A stretch of 55,206 bases of DNA from an uncultured Pedobacter sp. (GTDB taxonomy: Bacteria; Bacteroidota; Bacteroidia; Sphingobacteriales; Sphingobacteriaceae), in contig NZ_CAJYOJ010000061.1 in assembly GCF_913776295.1 (NCBI RefSeq), positions 1 through 55,206 on the forward strand, in the 5' to 3' direction. Within the stretch, counting starts at the first letter, position 1. Every line of letters starts with the position of its first letter. Shown one piece after another: positions 42,930 to 51,596 of the stretch. Both the position numbers and the translations under genes were made by a program. The notes beneath the pieces were generated by a model, which made no database searches, was not told the origin of the DNA, and saw nothing but the letters and a program-made list of their open reading frames with translations.

Positions 42930-43270
42930 ATAGATCATTTGTCATTGGTTCAATCGTTCATTTGTTTATCGGCCATATGTGGGTGCAAATATTGGTCTTG
43001 GTGCCATTTATCGTTGAATCGTCTCGAGCATAGCCGAGAGATCTTTACAGATGATTTCTCAAAGAAACACAAAACCATCACCGGTTAAGAAGCGTTTATT
43101 GTTGAGAAAAGAGTAATGGTGTTATGTGAAAGTACAGTTCACATATTATGACAATTAATCCTTAATACAGCTTGGCTTAAACTTTCTTTTTGATAAAATT
43201 TTTAGCATTTTTGCAGATTAAAATCCGGCCTATTTTAAGCATGGATTTTGGCCCCAACTTTAAATAAAAT
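42930..43270. repeat. Gap with reverse-type heptads and a half palindromic element
   Basis: 42933-42974 continues in 7-nt units of reverse type (GATCATT, TGTCATT, TCGTTCA), mirroring the AATGAAC words on the other side of the gene. 43014-43063 looks like a worn copy of the TCGAG...GAGAGATCT palindromic family. The remaining sequence to the uvrA ATG shows no gene and no clear promoter. Confidence 0.45.
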
Positions 43271-46186
43271 ATGAGCAATAAATCTGTCGACCTCGGCGAG
43301 CAAAAAGATGTAGAAGTATATGGTGCGAGGGTACATAATTTAAAGAATATAGACGTTAGCTTTCCGCGAAACGAACTTGTGGTGATTACAGGCTTAAGTG
43401 GCAGCGGTAAATCTTCCCTGGCCTTTGATACCATTTACGCTGAAGGTCAGCGCCGGTACATGGAAACTTTCAGTGCCTATAGCCGCCAGTTCATGGGAGG
43501 CATGGAGCGTCCGGATGTAGATAAGGTTTCGGGTTTAAGTCCGGTTATTGCCATTGAGCAAAAAACCACCAGCAAGAACCCACGCTCTACTGTAGGTACC
43601 ATCACCGAAATTTACGATTTTATGCGTTTGCTTTATGCACGTGTGGCTGATGCGTATTCGTACAATACGGGTGAGAAAATGGAACGCATGAGTGAAGACC
43701 AGATCCTCCAGAATATCTTCAATAAATTTGATGGTTTGGCGGTAAATATCCTTGCGCCGGTGGTTAAGGGTAGAAAAGGACATTACCGGGAGCTTTTTGA
43801 GCAAATCCGCAAACAGGGTTATGTGAAAGTGCGTGTAGATGGGGAGATCAAGGATATTACGGCTAAAATGCAGGTGGATCGGTATAAAATCCACGATATT
43901 GAGGTGGTAATCGACCGTTTAATTGTAGATGGAAAAGATAAAAAGCGCCTGCTTGATTCTTTGCAAACCGCAATGAAAATGGGTAAAGGGGTCATTAAAA
44001 TCAGCGATAAAGATAATAATGTAGCGCATTTTAGTAAGTTTTTGATGTGTCCAACCACGGGTATCTCTTATGATGAACCTCAACCCAATAGTTTTTCGTT
44101 CAATTCGCCTTATGGGGCTTGTGAGCGTTGTGACGGTTTGGGCTATATTTTCGTGGTGGATAAAGAATCGGTTATGCCGAATCCAAAGTTGAGTATTTTG
44201 AACGGTGGCCTGGCCCCGTTGGGTGAATACCGCGACATTTGGATGTTCCAGGTACTAAAGGCATTAGCTAAAAAATATAGTTTCTCACTTTCTACTCCAA
44301 TCGAAAAGTTAAGCGATGAGGTCATCAATATCATTTTAAATGGTTCACCTGACCTGATCAAAGTTGAGGTAGAGTATAATAAATGGAACGTTCAGAATTA
44401 TAACATCACTTTTGATGGAATAATTAAAATGCTCGAAGAGCAGAACGAAAAAAGAAGCGAATCTGCAGCTGATGATATGGACGAATTCAGGAAGCTGAAA
44501 ACCTGTCCGGAATGCCATGGGGCCCGTTTGAAAAAAGAGAGCCTGCATTTTAAAGTTGATGGCAAAAACATTTTCGAGCTTTCGTCGATGGATATTAATA
44601 ACCTTCATCAATGGTTCGAAAAAGTTGAGGAGCGCCTGTCCGACCGTCAGAACATTATTGCCAAAGAAATTTTAAAGGAAATTAAAGCCAGGATTGGTTT
44701 TTTAACTGATGTAGGGTTAACCTATTTAACCTTAGACCGTACGGCGCGTACACTATCTGGTGGTGAGGCGCAACGTATCCGTTTGGCCACACAGATCGGC
44801 TCGCAATTGATGAACGTCATGTATATCCTTGATGAGCCTAGTATTGGTCTGCACCAGCGTGATAATGAGCGGTTAATTAATGCCCTGAAAAATCTGCGTG
44901 ATCTCGGAAATACGGTTCTGGTGGTGGAGCATGATAAGGATATGATTCTGGAGGCCGATTGGGTAATTGATGTGGGGCCTGGAGCAGGTATTCATGGTGG
45001 AACCGTTGTTGCAGAAGGAACCGCTGCACAGATCCTGAAATCTGATACTTTAACCGCTGATTACCTGAATGGTAAAAGAAGTATTGAAACACCAAAAGTC
45101 CGCAGAAAAGGCAATGGGCATAAGTTATCACTAGTTAAAGCCACAGGTCATAATTTAAAAAAGGTTTCTGTCGATTTCCCTTTGGGTAAATTTATTGCCG
45201 TAACCGGCGTTTCGGGCAGTGGCAAATCGAGTTTAATTACCGAAACTTTATATCCCATTTTAAACCATCATTTCTTCAGAGCCAAGAAAACACCTTTGCC
45301 TTACGAAAAGATCAATGGCTTAAAAGAAATCGATAAGGTAATTGAGATCGATCAGGCGCCCATTGGCAGAACGCCACGCTCAAATCCATCTACCTATACC
45401 GGGGTTTTCTCTGATATCAGGAATTTGTTTGTTCAATTGCCCGAAGCGAAAATCCGTGGTTACAAACCCGGCCGTTTTTCTTTCAACGTAAAGGGTGGCC
45501 GTTGCGAAACCTGTCAGGGCGCGGGTTTAAAGGTAATCGAAATGAACTTTCTCCCTGATGTGCAGGTGCCCTGCGAAGAGTGTGGCGGAAGAAGATACAA
45601 CAGGGAAACCTTAGAAGTGCGTTTCCGTGGAAAATCGATCAGTGATGTATTGGATATGAGTATCGAAGACGCTTGTACTTTTTTTGAAAATATTCCCGTT
45701 ATCTATAGAAAGATCAAAACCTTAAAAGATGTTGGTTTGGGGTATATCACTTTAGGGCAATCGTCGGTTACGCTATCGGGAGGGGAGGCGCAACGGGTAA
45801 AACTCGCCACTGAACTTTCAAAAAAAGATACCGGAAAAACTTTCTACATTTTAGATGAACCCACTACAGGTCTCCATTTCGAAGATATTAATGTGCTTTT
45901 AGGTGTGCTACAGGAACTGGTTGATAAAGGAAATACCATTTTGGTGATCGAACATAATTTAGATGTGGTTAAAGTTGCCGATTGGGTGATCGATCTGGGT
46001 GAAGAAGGCGGTGCTGGTGGCGGAAGGATTTTATTCGAAGGTACACCGGAAGGTTTGATCCAAAATCCGATCAGTTTGACAGGTAAATTTTTGAAAAAGG
46101 AGATGGAGTATAATCCCCAGTCCCAAGTCGGAAGTCCTGAGTCTACAGCCAAAGCACCAAAAAAAAGTAAGGGCGGAAAGAAATAG
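43271..46186 (+). CDS. uvrA: Excinuclease ABC subunit A
   Basis: 971 aa. Damage-recognition ATPase of nucleotide excision repair. Two ABC modules: Walker A GLSGSGKSS (41-49) and GVSGSGKSS (about 645), signatures 'LSGGEAQRIRLA' and 'LSGGEAQRVKLA', Walker B 'MYILDEPSIGLH' and 'FYILDEPTTGLH'. Zinc modules: 'CPECHGARL', and the C-terminal 'CETCQGAGL...CEECGGRRYN'. The first module reads CPTT...CERC, so one Cys pair is incomplete, which I believe is usual in this phylum. The last about 25 residues are extra and partly encoded by heptad array D1. Confidence 0.97.
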   Translation: MSNKSVDLGEQKDVEVYGARVHNLKNIDVSFPRNELVVITGLSGSGKSSLAFDTIYAEGQRRYMETFSAYSRQFMGGMERPDVDKVSGLSPVIAIEQKTTSKNPRSTVGTITEIYDFMRLLYARVADAYSYNTGEKMERMSEDQILQNIFNKFDGLAVNILAPVVKGRKGHYRELFEQIRKQGYVKVRVDGEIKDITAKMQVDRYKIHDIEVVIDRLIVDGKDKKRLLDSLQTAMKMGKGVIKISDKDNNVAHFSKFLMCPTTGISYDEPQPNSFSFNSPYGACERCDGLGYIFVVDKESVMPNPKLSILNGGLAPLGEYRDIWMFQVLKALAKKYSFSLSTPIEKLSDEVINIILNGSPDLIKVEVEYNKWNVQNYNITFDGIIKMLEEQNEKRSESAADDMDEFRKLKTCPECHGARLKKESLHFKVDGKNIFELSSMDINNLHQWFEKVEERLSDRQNIIAKEILKEIKARIGFLTDVGLTYLTLDRTARTLSGGEAQRIRLATQIGSQLMNVMYILDEPSIGLHQRDNERLINALKNLRDLGNTVLVVEHDKDMILEADWVIDVGPGAGIHGGTVVAEGTAAQILKSDTLTADYLNGKRSIETPKVRRKGNGHKLSLVKATGHNLKKVSVDFPLGKFIAVTGVSGSGKSSLITETLYPILNHHFFRAKKTPLPYEKINGLKEIDKVIEIDQAPIGRTPRSNPSTYTGVFSDIRNLFVQLPEAKIRGYKPGRFSFNVKGGRCETCQGAGLKVIEMNFLPDVQVPCEECGGRRYNRETLEVRFRGKSISDVLDMSIEDACTFFENIPVIYRKIKTLKDVGLGYITLGQSSVTLSGGEAQRVKLATELSKKDTGKTFYILDEPTTGLHFEDINVLLGVLQELVDKGNTILVIEHNLDVVKVADWVIDLGEEGGAGGGRILFEGTPEGLIQNPISLTGKFLKKEMEYNPQSQVGSPESTAKAPKKSKGGKK
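46115..46149. repeat. Heptad array D1 inside the 3' end of uvrA
   Basis: Units CCCCAGT, CCCAAGT, CGGAAGT and CCTGAGT, then CTACAGC, in 7-nt register. The period is not a multiple of the codon, so the peptide NPQSQVGSPEST shows no repeat. It is part of a poorly conserved C-terminal tail. Confidence 0.6.
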
Positions 46187-46190
46187 AAAT

Positions 46191-46260
46191 CCTGATCAAA
46201 GTATCAGGAGCGGTAGTCCATCCTGATACTTAATTCTAAATACTTGATACTATATAAAAA
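46191..46260. repeat. Heptad array D2 before the tatD-like gene
   Basis: Ten 7-nt units end exactly at the ATG of the next gene. The clear ones are ATACTTA, ATTCTAA, ATACTTG and ATACTAT, which on the other strand are AGTAT-type units like those of array B. Together with D1 they form a converging pair around the uvrA stop codon. Confidence 0.65.
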
Positions 46261-47028
46261 ATGCTTTTCACTGATACCCATACCCATTTATATTACGAGC
46301 AGGATGCTGAGAAACAGGCTCAGTTAATGGAGCGTTGTATTGAAAACAATGTAAGCCGTTTGTTTCTGCCAAATGTTGATGTTAAATCAATTTCGATGAT
46401 TGATGACCTGGTGGCAAAATATCCATCTAACTGCTTTGCAATGGCTGGTTTGCATCCATGTGATGTAAAGGAAGATTACCTGACCCTGCTGGAGGAAATT
46501 CACAACAGTATGGCCGGGAGGAAAATTTATGCCATTGGCGAGATCGGGATTGATCTATACTGGGATAAAACCACTTTAGCTATTCAGCAGGATGCCTTTC
46601 GTAAACAGATTAGCTGGGCTAAAGATTTAGGATTGCCCATTGTGATCCATTGCAGAGAAGCTTTTGATGAAGTTTTTGAAGTGTTGGAAAGTGAAAAAGA
46701 TGAAAAATTACGCGGTATATTCCATTGTTTCACCGGGAATTTGGCACAGGCACAACAGGCTATTGACTTAAATTTTTACCTGGGTATTGGAGGTGTGGTT
46801 ACTTATAAAAAAGCAGGTTTGGATGTCGTACTTGCCGGTATCCCGTTAGCTGATCTGGTTCTTGAAACCGACTCGCCTTATCTGGCACCGGTTCCTTTCC
46901 GCGGTAAACCCAATGAAAGCAGTTACCTGATTTATATTGCGCAAAAACTCGCTGATATTTATGGCGTTTCCATCGAAGAGATCGCCGATGTAACCACGGA
47001 AAATTCAAAAAAGATTTTTGGGGTGTAG
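46261..47028 (+). CDS. TatD-family metal-dependent hydrolase
   Basis: 255 aa. TIM-barrel nuclease family with metal ligands in TDTHTHLYY (His-x-His), 'AIGEIGIDLYWDKTT' (Glu), 'PIVIHCREAFDE' (His), 'GIFHCFTG' (His) and 'LETDSPYLAPVPFRGKPNE' (Asp). TatD proteins are 3'-5' DNases implicated in repair and DNA turnover. It follows uvrA by 74 nt, so the two may be cotranscribed. Confidence 0.95.
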   Translation: MLFTDTHTHLYYEQDAEKQAQLMERCIENNVSRLFLPNVDVKSISMIDDLVAKYPSNCFAMAGLHPCDVKEDYLTLLEEIHNSMAGRKIYAIGEIGIDLYWDKTTLAIQQDAFRKQISWAKDLGLPIVIHCREAFDEVFEVLESEKDEKLRGIFHCFTGNLAQAQQAIDLNFYLGIGGVVTYKKAGLDVVLAGIPLADLVLETDSPYLAPVPFRGKPNESSYLIYIAQKLADIYGVSIEEIADVTTENSKKIFGV

Positions 47029-47037
47029 GATTTAGGT

Positions 47038-47080
47038 CGGTCGTCATTTCGACTGAAGCGCAGCGTAATGGAGAAATCTG
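47038..47080. repeat. Half of a dispersed palindromic element
   Basis: GTCGTCATTTCGACTGAAGC...GGAGAAATCT matches the left arm of the elements at 29534 and 51516. The right arm is missing or worn (CTCTTTACTCCAG). Confidence 0.65.
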
Positions 47081-47263
47081 TCCTCAAGATTATCTCTTTA
47101 CTCCAGAATAGGTAATTGTTAATTATATAAATATTTGCTTTTTTAATTATCAAATTGATAGTTTTATTTGTATAATACCACTATTTGTTGCCAATTTCAA
47201 AATATCGCCCGATCATTTACAAATTTTTAGTTTCTTTGCGCTGAGCAACCTTCACTAAACCAA

Positions 47264-48283
47264 ATGACCAAAATACTTATTATCTATACTGGTGGCACTA
47301 TCGGTATGGTTAACGACCCTACAAACGGAATGTTGGTTCCGTTTGATTTCGAGCAGATTAAAGAAAACGTTCCGGAACTGGGCCGTTTAGATTATCATTT
47401 AGATGTACATTCTTTTAATCCGGTTTTGGATTCTTCAAACATGGATCCCGAAATATGGAAAACACTCGCAGAACTCATTTACCACAAATATGATCAGTAT
47501 GATGGCTTTGTGATCCTGCACGGATCAGATACCATGGCCTTCACCGCTTCGGCACTGAGTTTTATGCTCGAAAATTTAGATAAACCAGTCGTTTTAACCG
47601 GGTCGCAACTTCCAATAGGCGAAATCAGGACTGATGCGAAAGAAAATCTGATTACTGCTTTAGAGATTGCAGCAACAAAAGAAGACGGTAAGGCACTTTT
47701 TCCTGAGGTTTGTATTTATTTTGATGCACAACTATTCAGAGGCAACCGCTCTATAAAATATAACAGTGAAAAGTTTGAGGCTTTCCGATCGCCAAATTAC
47801 CCCGTACTTGCAGAAGCTGGTGTACATTTACAGTTTCACAGAAATTATATTTTGAAAGCTACCGGTGGCAAGTTAAAATTGCATACCAATTTTAATTCGA
47901 ACATTGGTGTACTCAAATTATATCCTGGAATTACGCCGCAAGCGGTTCAGGCTATTACCGATTCTAAAGTTGATGCCGTTATTTTAGAAACTTTTGGTTC
48001 AGGCAATACTTCCACTGCGCGATGGTTTTTAGATAGTTTGAGGCAGGCCATTTTAAACGGGAAAATCATTATCGATATTTCTCAATGCAAAAAAGGCTCT
48101 GTGCAGTTAGGCCGCTACGAAACCAGCAGGGAATTATTAAAAATGGGGATTGTAAGCGGTTATGATTTAACTTTTGAAGCCACCGTAACCAAACTGATGT
48201 TTGTGATGGGCTTGGGTTTATCGGTAGAAGAAAGCCGTAAATTGATGGACGAATCATTAAGAGGCGAATTGACCAAAGATTAG
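47264..48283 (+). CDS. ansA: Type I (cytosolic) L-asparaginase
   Basis: 339 aa without signal peptide, as expected for type I. First nucleophile Thr in IYTGGTIGMV, second motif 'ILHGSDTMAFTASALSFML' with the Thr-Asp pair, 'VLTGSQLPIGEIRTDAKENLITALEIA' and 'SIKYNSEKFEAFRSPN'. It hydrolyses asparagine to aspartate and ammonia. Own transcription unit, although no clear promoter is seen (TTTCTTTG at 47233 is one base off). Confidence 0.95.
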   Translation: MTKILIIYTGGTIGMVNDPTNGMLVPFDFEQIKENVPELGRLDYHLDVHSFNPVLDSSNMDPEIWKTLAELIYHKYDQYDGFVILHGSDTMAFTASALSFMLENLDKPVVLTGSQLPIGEIRTDAKENLITALEIAATKEDGKALFPEVCIYFDAQLFRGNRSIKYNSEKFEAFRSPNYPVLAEAGVHLQFHRNYILKATGGKLKLHTNFNSNIGVLKLYPGITPQAVQAITDSKVDAVILETFGSGNTSTARWFLDSLRQAILNGKIIIDISQCKKGSVQLGRYETSRELLKMGIVSGYDLTFEATVTKLMFVMGLGLSVEESRKLMDESLRGELTKD

Positions 48284-48385
48284 CATTTAAGGAAATGTGC
48301 TAGAGTTGTTATCTTGAGGGATAAGTTATTGTATAAAATCAATAGGAACAACAGATAGTAAAGAAGCTGAATGGTCTAAAAGTAT

Positions 48386-48499
48386 CGTCATTTTCGACTG
48401 CAGTGCCTGCCCATACAGACTGGGAGAAATCTTTTAAATCTGATTTCAATAGCTTAGTCCAAAGATCTCTCCACTGCGCGTTGCTCCGGTCGAGATGAC
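48386..48499. repeat. Dispersed palindromic element
   Basis: Left arm CGTCATTTTCGACTGCAGTG, right arm ending CGGTCGAGATGAC, with GAGAAATC and GATCTCTCC inside. Contains a worn GCCTGCCCATACAG centre. Confidence 0.7.
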
Positions 48500-48846
48500 A
48501 CCGGACTAGAACATTCTGTCAATGGTAGCCTGTCTAAGGATCTGGATAAAGTATAAACGTTGGTTGGGATTTGTAATCCCGTCTATTGATTTAATTCTTT
48601 GACATGTAAAGTGCTGGGTGGATTTTGCGTTAGGGATTGTAAGGGTTCAGTGCCGATCCTTCATCGGTACCGGAGCGCAGCGCAGCCCTGAAAAGCCCGC
48701 TCCTTGCGCAGCTTGGTGGAACGCCCAAATCGATAGTAAATAACAATTTTCAGTTAGCAGTTAGCATTGTAGTAAGTAAAACTTCTGCAATTATGAGCAG
48801 CATCATTTCGGTTATCGGTATTTAGCCCTATTTTTGTTACGAGAAA
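48500..48846. repeat. Gap with fragments of several repeats
   Basis: 48517-48545 matches the inner end of the 119-nt window-end repeat (GTCAATGGTAG...AAGGATCT). 48575-48592 is a GGGATTTGTAATCCC hairpin. 48645-48720 is a GCGCAGCGCAGCCC...CTCCTTGCGCAGC repeat piece. No gene seen. Confidence 0.5.
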
Positions 48847-48930
48847 GGTATAAGGCGAAAGGTTTAAGGCGTAAGGTTTGTTTGTGCTTATGCCTTGATA
48901 CTCACTTCTAACATCTCAATACTCAAATCT
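48847..48930. repeat. Heptad array E (12 units) before the persulfide dioxygenase gene
   Basis: Five units begin with GG (GGTATAA, GGCGAAA, GGCGTAA and alike), then seven units end with CT (TGATACT, AACATCT, CAAATCT and alike), and the ATG follows 5 nt later. By hand count 40 of 77 lag-7 comparisons agree. The left half is C-poor and the right half G-poor. Confidence 0.8.
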
Positions 48931-48935
48931 AAAGA

Positions 48936-50348
48936 ATGAAAATAGAACAGATATATACAGGTTGCCTGGCTGAAGCCGCTTATTACATTGAGAGTGATGG
49001 CGAAGCTGCCATTATAGACCCTTTAAGAGAAGTTGCAACCTATTTAAAGAAGGCAGAAAAGGCCGGCGCCACCATTAAATATATTTTCGAAACGCATTTT
49101 CATGCCGATTTTGTTTCTGGTCACGTTGATTTAGCCGAAAAATCGGGTGCTGAGATTATTTACGGACCAACTGCCAAAACTGAATTTAAATCGCATGTTG
49201 CTAAAGACGGCGAGCAATTTAAAATCGGTAAGCTAACTATAACCGCGCTACACACACCAGGGCATACCTTAGAATCGACTACTTACTTGTTGACCGACGA
49301 AAATGGAAAAGATCATTGCATTTTTAGTGGCGATACTTTGTTCATCGGTGATGTTGGCCGGCCTGATTTGGCACAAAAAGGTAATTTAACCATAGATGAT
49401 TTAGCCGGAATGCTTTACGATTCGTTAAATGAAAAAATAAAACCTTTAGCTGATGATGTAATTGTTTATCCGGCTCATGGCGCTGGTTCGGCCTGTGGTA
49501 AAAGCATGAGTAAAGAAACTTTTGATACCTTAGGGCATCAAAAACAGGTTAATTATGCTTTAAAGGCTGAAACCAAAGAACAATTTATTGCCGAAGTTAC
49601 GGATGGTATTATGCCTCCTCCACAATATTTTGCTAAAAATGCGGCCATTAATAAAGGCGGAGTAGAAAGTATTGATGACGTTTACGAAAAAGGACTAAAT
49701 GCCTTAACGCCGCAACAATTTGAGGATTTGGCCAACCAAACGGGTGCCATCATGCTCGATACCCGCGATCCGCAGGTTTTTGCAAAGGGTTTTATCCCTA
49801 ACGCGATCAATATCGGTTTAAACGGACAGTTTGCGCCTTGGGTTGGTGCTTTGATTAGCGATTTACAACAACCGATTTTATTGATTACCGACCAGGGGAA
49901 AGAAGAAGAAACCATCACCCGTTTAACCCGCGTGGGTTATGATAACACCATCGGTTATTTGGATGGTGGGTTTGAAAGATGGACAGATGCCGGAAAAGAA
50001 ATTGATACCATTGAAACGATTTCTGCAGAAGCTTTTGAAGAGGCTGCCTCTAACGGAGAAATTACGGCGCTTGATGTGCGTAAGCCGGGTGAATATGAGG
50101 CGGAACATCTGGAATTTACGCTTAGCCGTCCATTGGATTTTATTAACGACTGGACTGGAGAGATCAATCCGAAAGCTACTTATTACATTCACTGTGCAGG
50201 TGGTTACCGCTCGATGATTGCCGCTTCTATTTTGAAATCGCGTGGGGTAGAACATGTGATTGACGTAGCGGGTGGTTATGGCGCAATAAAGAATACAGGC
50301 TTAAAAAGAACGGATTTTGCCTGTCCGAGCAAAGTAATGAAAGTATAA
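48936..50348 (+). CDS. Persulfide dioxygenase-rhodanese fusion (CstB-like)
   Basis: 470 aa. N-terminal metallo-beta-lactamase domain of the ETHE1 type (about 1-245) with 'FETHFHADFVSGHVDLAEKSGAEIIYGP', 'HTPGHTLESTTYLL' and 'FSGDTLFIGDVGRPDL'. Then come two rhodanese domains: about 260-355, without a catalytic Cys ('LLITDQGKEE'), and about 370-465, with the active loop HCAGGYRS. The family oxidises low-molecular-weight persulfides to sulfite or thiosulfate. It precedes ypdA (bacillithiol reductase type) by 156 nt, which suggests bacillithiol persulfide as substrate. Confidence 0.92.
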   Translation: MKIEQIYTGCLAEAAYYIESDGEAAIIDPLREVATYLKKAEKAGATIKYIFETHFHADFVSGHVDLAEKSGAEIIYGPTAKTEFKSHVAKDGEQFKIGKLTITALHTPGHTLESTTYLLTDENGKDHCIFSGDTLFIGDVGRPDLAQKGNLTIDDLAGMLYDSLNEKIKPLADDVIVYPAHGAGSACGKSMSKETFDTLGHQKQVNYALKAETKEQFIAEVTDGIMPPPQYFAKNAAINKGGVESIDDVYEKGLNALTPQQFEDLANQTGAIMLDTRDPQVFAKGFIPNAINIGLNGQFAPWVGALISDLQQPILLITDQGKEEETITRLTRVGYDNTIGYLDGGFERWTDAGKEIDTIETISAEAFEEAASNGEITALDVRKPGEYEAEHLEFTLSRPLDFINDWTGEINPKATYYIHCAGGYRSMIAASILKSRGVEHVIDVAGGYGAIKNTGLKRTDFACPSKVMKV

Positions 50349-50504
50349 TTGATATAAAAAAGCTTTTTAAGTTTTAACCATTGAAGTGATTTAAGAAGAT
50401 ATAAGCTCATATGCCCCTTACATTTCTTATATGGCCGGTATAAAAGGTTAAAATACCCCGGCATTTATATTGTTTTAAACCTTAAAATTTTAATAAATAG
50501 TCAA

Positions 50505-51497
50505 TTGGCAAATCAAAATCATTACGATATAATAATTATAGGTGCTGGCCCGATAGGTATGGCTTGTGCAATCGAAGCCCAAAAAGCGAATTTAAGCTAT
50601 GTAATTATAGAAAAAGGTGCTTTGGTGAACAGTTTGTTCAACTACCCGGTATTTATGACGTTCTTTTCTACTTCGCAAAAGTTAGAAATAGGGGGCGTGC
50701 CTTTTGTAACCATCAGCCCCAAGCCAAATCGTAACGAAGCCGTAGAGTATTATCGCCGTGTAGCCGAAAAATTCGATTTAAAGATCAATCTTTTTGAACG
50801 GGTGCAACAGGTGATTAAAAACGAATCTGATGTTTTTGAAATCAAGACTTCTAAAACAGGTTATACTGCAAAGAATGTAATTGTTGCCACAGGTTTTTAC
50901 GACGTACCTTTATTGATGAATGTTCCTGGAGAGGATTTACCAAAAGTAACACATTATTATAAAGATCCGCATTTATATGCCTTCCAGAATGTAGTGGTGG
51001 TCGGGGCCAATAACTCTGGGGTTGATGCTGCCTTAGAAACCTACCGCAAAGGTGCAAATGTAACTATGGTGGTGAGGAGTGGTGAACTTGGTCCGCATGT
51101 TAAATACTGGGTTCGCCCCGATATACAGAACAGGATTAAAGAGGGAGAAATCACTGCTCATTTCCATTCAGAACTGGTTGAAATAAGAGAAGGTGAAGTG
51201 GATATTAAAACGCCGGAAGGGATTAAGACCATCCCAAATGATTTTGTAATTGCGATGACAGGCTATCAGCCCGATTTTTCGATGTTGAGGAATTTTGGCA
51301 TTGAATTACCAGAAACTCTTTGCCCGGCTTACAACGAAGAAACCATGGAAACCAACGTGAAAGGCTTATACCTTGCTGGGGTAGTTTGCGGAGGTTTAGA
51401 TACCCACAAACTGTTTATCGAAAACTCCAGGGTGCATGCCGAAATGATTGTGAAGAATATTGTGGGTTATAGAGGATTTCCTTTAAGCTTAGATTAA
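50505..51497 (+). CDS. ypdA: YpdA-type putative bacillithiol disulfide reductase
   Basis: 330 aa from a TTG start (no ATG is available before the conserved N-terminus). FAD site IIIIGAGPIGMACAIEA (about 9-25), 'NYPVFMTFFSTSQKLEIGGVPF' typical of YpdA, NADPH site 'VVVVGANNSGVDAALETYRKG', and 'GLYLAGVVCGGLDTHKLFIENSRVH' at the end. It lacks the CxxC of thioredoxin reductases, as expected for YpdA. Together with bshA it indicates bacillithiol use. Confidence 0.94.
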   Translation: MANQNHYDIIIIGAGPIGMACAIEAQKANLSYVIIEKGALVNSLFNYPVFMTFFSTSQKLEIGGVPFVTISPKPNRNEAVEYYRRVAEKFDLKINLFERVQQVIKNESDVFEIKTSKTGYTAKNVIVATGFYDVPLLMNVPGEDLPKVTHYYKDPHLYAFQNVVVVGANNSGVDAALETYRKGANVTMVVRSGELGPHVKYWVRPDIQNRIKEGEITAHFHSELVEIREGEVDIKTPEGIKTIPNDFVIAMTGYQPDFSMLRNFGIELPETLCPAYNEETMETNVKGLYLAGVVCGGLDTHKLFIENSRVHAEMIVKNIVGYRGFPLSLD

Positions 51498-51515
51498 GTT
51501 GCCTAGCGATGGGTT

Positions 51516-51596
51516 GTCATTTCGAGCGGAGTGCAACGCAGTCGAGAAATCTTTCTAGTAGATCTCTCCAATTCACTGCGTTTCAGTCGAGATGAC
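51516..51596. repeat. Complete dispersed palindromic element
   Basis: 81 nt: GTCATTTCGAGCGGAGTG...GAGAAATCT, a short centre, AGATCTCTCC...CAGTCGAGATGAC. Both arms are intact. Its right arm covers the stop codon and last codons of the alpha/beta hydrolase gene. Confidence 0.85.

Noticed and set aside
43271..46186. Loss of a zinc-binding cysteine pair in UvrA as an anomaly
   Set aside because: The CPTT form of the first module agrees with what I recall of Bacteroidota UvrA proteins, and everything else is intact.
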